From: Candidatus Gastranaerophilales bacterium
Lineage (GTDB): Bacteria > Cyanobacteriota > Vampirovibrionia > Gastranaerophilales > Gastranaerophilaceae
Length of the DNA stretch: 16,733 nt
Direction: 5' to 3'
Assembly (NCBI GenBank): GCA_900766355.1
Contig: CAAFVD010000035.1
Span: 1-16,733, forward strand
The translations under genes and the position numbers were made by a program. Shown in pieces: positions 14,502 to 16,733 of the stretch (position 1 is the first letter of the stretch; each line of letters begins with the position of its first letter). The notes under the pieces were generated by a model. It was given only the letters and a program-made list of their open reading frames with translations. It was not told the DNA's origin and did no database searches.

Positions 14502-15035
14502 TTACTTCATTTTTAATAAAGATTTTGCAAAATTATCTACTATTTCATTTAATTGTTTTTGATATCGTTTTGGCACTCTGTGTTCAATCGCAAATCTTAC
14601 AGAACCTGATATTTGTTCTATTTGACCATCTTTTATAATTAATTCAGGCATTTTGAAAGAGGTTAAACTCCATTTATTCATTTTAGGATTTTTTGATATT
14701 ACACCCTCAACATTACCTAATTTTTTCTCAATTATTTTTGTTCCGTCAGGTAAATTTGTATATTTTTTATAACCAACATTTTTACCTTTATAAAAATAAT
14801 TAACCTCAGAAGGTTTTACGGAATATCCTTTTTCTTGTAACTGTACAAGCCCTTTATTATAATTTTCTATTGTATTTTTAAATGCCGAATTAACATCTTT
14901 TAAAAGAGTATCTAAACCTACTTGTCTATTTGTACTACATATATGTTCTGAACTTTCAACATTAATACCTTGATTACTTTGTCTTGTTAAACTTACTACG
15001 TTAAATAATACTCCTAGATTTGTGCTTTTGTTCAT
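14502..15035 (-). CDS. Hypothetical 177-residue soluble protein
   Basis: I do not recognise a family. There is no signal peptide or membrane segment. The N-terminal 40 residues are Ser/Asn/Gln-rich and likely disordered (includes SLTRQSNQG and SSEHICSTN). Residues 42-70 look helical. Residues 78-150 look like a beta-rich domain with YFYKGKNVGYKKYTNL, GTKIIEKKLGNVEGV and SGSVRFAIEHRV. Residues 155-177 form a basic helix. The ATG has an AGGAAGTGAAGG ribosome region. It is transcribed alone, from a promoter inside a segment duplicated in front of the two-gene unit at 15.5-16.2 kb. That suggests shared control, not shared ancestry, since the proteins do not resemble each other. Confidence 0.7.
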   Translation of the reverse strand: MNKSTNLGVLFNVVSLTRQSNQGINVESSEHICSTNRQVGLDTLLKDVNSAFKNTIENYNKGLVQLQEKGYSVKPSEVNYFYKGKNVGYKKYTNLPDGTKIIEKKLGNVEGVISKNPKMNKWSLTSFKMPELIIKDGQIEQISGSVRFAIEHRVPKRYQKQLNEIVDNFAKSLLKMK

Positions 15036-15094
15036 ATAATACCTTCACTTCCTGTTAATTACACACTTATAAATATAAAAAACAATAAGTCATA

Positions 15095-15381
15095 AGAAAT
15101 TGCCCCGTTTAATATCATAAGGTTATATAATATATAGGATTATAACTGGGTTTCAGCCTTGTTAAATTCTTTTTAATATTTTGTTACATTTAATTGTTTA
15201 TTAAGATATATTGCTAAAGAAAGTGACTAAATTATTAATAATAAAAAGCTGTCATTCAGAGGGCGAAGCCTACTACGCCTCGCACAATCTACAATGTCAT
15301 TCAGAGCCGTAGTTCGAAGAATCTCATACAAGGGAGAAAGCAAGGCTTGTGAGAGATATTTCGCATTCGCTCAATATGACG
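15095..15381. repeat. Duplicated promoter/repeat segment, copy A
   Basis: This segment aligns along its whole length with 16217-16500. Shared blocks in order are TTGCCCCG, the TATAAT box, CAGCCTTG, ATTTTGTTACA, a 22-base block around TTGCTAAAGAAAGTGAC, an identical 46-base block (15255-15300), and an identical 47-base block (15335-15381). The last two belong to the interspersed repeat also found at 5400-5516. The promoter half and the repeat half were copied together. The left inverted arm GTCATTCAGAGCCGT to AGAATCTC (15296-15325) is kept here, but its partner arm is missing. Confidence 0.85.
15139..15165 (-). promoter_or_regulatory. Promoter of the 177-residue gene (copy A)
   Basis: TTAACA (15165-15160), 15 bases, TATAAT (15144-15139) on the minus strand. 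The boxes and the spacer pattern AGGCTGAAA-AGT are conserved in copy B, whose flanks have diverged more. That conservation supports a working promoter despite the short spacer. The leader would be about 95 bases and contains the conserved CGGGGCAATTT (minus strand, 15107-15097). Confidence 0.55.
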
Positions 15382-15511
15382 TCCAATCAGTCATTCCGTA
15401 CTACGATATGGAATCTGTCAGTTTTGGTTATTAATATCTCAAACTAACAAATTCCGTACCAGATTTCTATTCAACATTTATATAACTGTAAACTACTTAT
15501 CTAACTATATA

Positions 15512-15772
15512 TTATGCAGTATATTGTAAAGCATCAACATTATTCTTTTTCATATTGTGATGATTATACCAAAGTCCAAGTGACATAAGCCCTGAAGCCC
15601 ATGCAACTATACCTAACAGACCTTTACCTTTTGATAGAAACCCTGCACCTGCAGCAACAGCAGTAGTCGTAATCGCAGCATTCCTTACTTCATTCCTTGT
15701 CCAATTTTTCTTCACACATGCTTTAGTTGCTGGTAAAACTTGAACATTAGAACCTACACTCATATCTGACAT
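15512..15772 (-). CDS. Hypothetical 86-residue protein with a membrane hairpin
   Basis: I do not recognise a family. A polar start (1-28, with one Cys at 19) is followed by two hydrophobic stretches, AAITTTAVAAGAGFL (32-46) and GLLGIVAWASGLMSLGLWY (51-69), split by SKGKG. They could form a helical hairpin in the membrane. The tail has HHNMKKNN (71-78). The ATG has AAAGGA 7 bases upstream. The 16-base gap from the 121-residue gene shows that the two form an operon. Small Gly/Ala-rich hairpin proteins of this kind include holin-like and toxin-like peptides, but nothing specific supports either. Confidence 0.7.
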   Translation of the reverse strand: MSDMSVGSNVQVLPATKACVKKNWTRNEVRNAAITTTAVAAGAGFLSKGKGLLGIVAWASGLMSLGLWYNHHNMKKNNVDALQYTA

Positions 15773-15788
15773 AAATTATTCCTTTCTA

Positions 15789-16154
15789 TTATTTTACACC
15801 TTGTTCTTTTTTTAATTTTTCAAAGCGTCCTTGGGCATCTTTCAACATTTCTTCTAAAATTGTTTTTTGAGCATCTGTAGTATCCGAGGCTTTTATTTTG
15901 TCTTTCAAAATATTTATTTCTGTTTCTTCTTTTGCTATCAAAATGTCAGATGATACATGCTTGATAAAATCATGAGGTCCACCATCAGGACCATAATAAA
16001 CTTTCCCCATTGAAACAATATCCCGTTTATCTGGCATTGCATCAAGTCCTTTAGTTTGAGTTGTTGGTTGTGCAACCACTTGTTTCGTAACTTCATTAAC
16101 AGATATCTTTTGAGGAGATTGAACAGAACCAACTGAGGAATTCACACTTACCAT
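15789..16154 (-). CDS. Hypothetical 121-residue protein with coiled-coil C-terminus
   Basis: I do not recognise a family. Residues 1-38 are low-complexity Val/Ser/Gln/Thr-rich and probably disordered. Residues 50-66 (GKVYYGPDGGPHDFIKH) form the most distinctive motif. Residues 70-118 are strongly charged and helical, likely coiled coil (EETEINILKDKIK; ILEEMLKDAQGRFEKLKKE). There is no signal peptide. The ATG has an AAAGGTGG ribosome site 5 bases upstream. It is first of a two-gene operon, read from the promoter in duplicated segment B, which carries a pentanucleotide tandem repeat at the predicted start of transcription. A shorter overlapping frame at 15938-16132 is a shadow. Confidence 0.72.
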   Translation of the reverse strand: MVSVNSSVGSVQSPQKISVNEVTKQVVAQPTTQTKGLDAMPDKRDIVSMGKVYYGPDGGPHDFIKHVSSDILIAKEETEINILKDKIKASDTTDAQKTILEEMLKDAQGRFEKLKKEQGVK

Positions 16155-16235
16155 CTATACCACCTTTCTTGTTTACCTATACAATTACACAAATATAAAA
16201 ACAAGAAATTATATAAAATTGCCCCGCCCCACCAC

Positions 16236-16257
16236 ATCATATCATATCATATCATAT
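16236..16257. repeat. Pentanucleotide tandem repeat (ATCAT, 4.4 copies)
   Basis: Four perfect ATCAT units plus AT, beginning 5 bases downstream of the TATAAT box of the small-protein operon. The expected transcription start falls inside it. Copy A has unrelated AT-rich sequence at the same place. Confidence 0.85.
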
Positions 16258-16262
16258 AGGGT

Positions 16263-16289
16263 ATTATAACTCGATTTCAGCCTTGTAAA
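16263..16289 (-). promoter_or_regulatory. Promoter of the two-gene small-protein operon (copy B)
   Basis: TTTACA (16289-16284), 15 bases, TATAAT (16268-16263) on the minus strand, conserved with copy A. An upstream block conserved in both copies, around GTCACTTTCTTTAGCAATATA (minus strand, near 16352-16331), could be an activator site. Confidence 0.55.
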
Positions 16290-16419
16290 ATTCAATTTAA
16301 CATTTTGTTACAATTAATTGTTTGTTAAAATATATTGCTAAAGAAAGTGACTACATTATTAATAAGAAAAAGCTGTCGTTCAGAGGGCGAAGCCTACTAC
16401 GCCTCGCACAATCTACAAT

Positions 16420-16575
16420 GTCATAGCCGTAGGCGAAGAATCTCACATAAGACAGAAAGCAAGGCTTGTGAGAGATATTTCGCATTCGCTCAATATGACG
16501 AAATAAAATTGAGTATTAAAGATAGTGAGTAAGCCATAGACTAACGAGATTCTTCGCCTGACGGCTCTGAATGAC
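16420..16575. repeat. MITE-like element with 25-30-bp inverted ends
   Basis: The left end GTCAT-AGCCGTAGGCGAAGAATCTC (16420-16444) is inverted at 16546-16575, where the complement reads GTCATTCAGAGCCGT-CAGGCGAAGAATCTC. The element is about 156 bp, with no open frame of its own that looks real. It ends 6 bases before the rRNA terminator stem. Its inner part is the 47-base block shared with copy A. Confidence 0.65.
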
Positions 16576-16581
16576 AAAATA

Positions 16582-16619
16582 AAAAAAGAGAACTCATTAT
16601 CCAATGAATTCTCTTTTTT
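16582..16619 (-). terminator. Terminator of the rRNA operon
   Basis: AAAAAAGAGAA (16582-16592) pairs with TTCTCTTTTTT (16609-16619). The inner TCATT/AATGA pair closes an ATCC loop, with one mismatch. On the minus strand T-rich sequence follows. It lies about 13 bases after the 5S 3' end. Both strands end in T-rich arms, so it may work both ways. Confidence 0.85.
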
Positions 16620-16632
16620 AGTTTAAATAAGA

Positions 16633-16733
16633 ACTTGGCAACTAGTTATCTTCCCAGGAAGTGGCCCTCCAAGTATTTTCACCGCAATGAGTCTTTACGA
16701 CCGTGTTCGGGATGGGAACGGGTGTTTTCCTCA
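16633..16733 (-). rRNA. rrf: 5S ribosomal RNA, 3' portion (5' end beyond the window)
   Basis: The minus strand reads GAGGAAAACACCCGTTCCCA, then TCCCGAACACGG, then GGAGGGCCACTTCCTGGGAAG, the loop and helix sequences of bacterial 5S rRNA. About 100 of roughly 115-120 bases are present; the first 15-20 lie outside. The 3' end is placed near 16633 from the closing-stem sequence AACTAGTTGCCAAGTT and the terminator that follows. It is presumably the last gene of a 16S-23S-5S operon that enters from the right. Confidence 0.93.

Larger units (their letters stand above)
15036..15511. other. Long gap upstream of the 177-residue gene
   Basis: It contains, going away from the gene: a leader of about 100 bases, the promoter and duplicated segment (15095-15381), then about 130 AT-rich bases. 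In the latter, GTCATTCCGTA (15390-15400) and TATGGAATCTGTCAG form a weak imperfect dyad, and ATTCCGTACCAG (about 15451) repeats part of it. No gene is visible in any frame. Confidence 0.6.
16217..16500. repeat. Duplicated promoter/repeat segment, copy B
   Basis: Partner of 15095-15381, with the same order of blocks. The identical blocks are at 16379-16424 and 16454-16500. Differences from copy A include the tandem ATCAT array and GCCCC between the -10 box and the leader, and a 6-base loss (TCAGAG) in the left repeat arm at 16424. With the flank it fills the gap between the small-protein operon and the 5S rRNA terminator; no gene is present there. Confidence 0.85.

Noticed and set aside
16335..16532. 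A + strand frame of 65 codons upstream of the small-protein operon
   Set aside because: It lies wholly in the interspersed repeat and the duplicated promoter segment, has no ribosome site, and its sequence is a direct translation of repeat arms. It reads as a spurious frame.

Overview
This is a low-GC window with standard stop-codon use. Its conserved genes suggest a diderm, flagellated bacterium of the non-photosynthetic cyanobacterial line (Melainabacteria/Vampirovibrionia, most like gut Gastranaerophilales). The placement is inference. It rests on a TyrA that reads like the cyanobacterial NADP-type enzyme, an LptF/LptG permease (outer membrane), a flagellin, and the AT-rich style. A 5S rRNA search or a core-gene tree would settle it.

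Almost everything is on the minus strand. From left to right:
- The tail of an unknown + strand gene with its terminator, facing a cluster transcribed as proB, proA, tyrA and a small ACT-like protein (3.8 to 0.4 kb). This cluster makes proline from glutamate and contains the last dehydrogenase of tyrosine synthesis.
- A single flagellin gene (about 4.0-4.96 kb) with a strong terminator and a long leader containing four GGA motifs.
- A likely operon dnaA, ribH, murQ, gpsA, ricT (10.3 to 5.5 kb): replication initiation, riboflavin, cell-wall recycling, phospholipid precursor supply and an Fe-S PSP1 protein. A repeat-derived 18-bp palindrome closes it.
- A small ORFan just upstream of dnaA, then an LptF/LptG lipopolysaccharide-export permease.
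- mtnA (methionine salvage) behind a four-helix membrane protein. Divergent from that protein is the only complete + strand gene, a cytosolic-looking L,D-transpeptidase-fold protein.
- From 14.5 kb on, an accessory region with three small unrecognised proteins in two transcription units. Both units sit behind near-identical copies of a segment of about 285 bp that carries the promoter and an interspersed repeat.
- The 3' part of a 5S rRNA with its terminator, at the right edge.

The household genes look intact. The most unusual material is non-coding: the duplicated promoter/repeat segments with a pentanucleotide tandem repeat at the predicted transcription start, a MITE-like inverted repeat beside the rRNA operon, a palindromic repeat acting as a terminator, and a 16-bp perfect palindrome directly before a DnaA whose DNA-recognition helix departs from consensus. 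I see no CRISPR array, tRNA, transposase or prophage.
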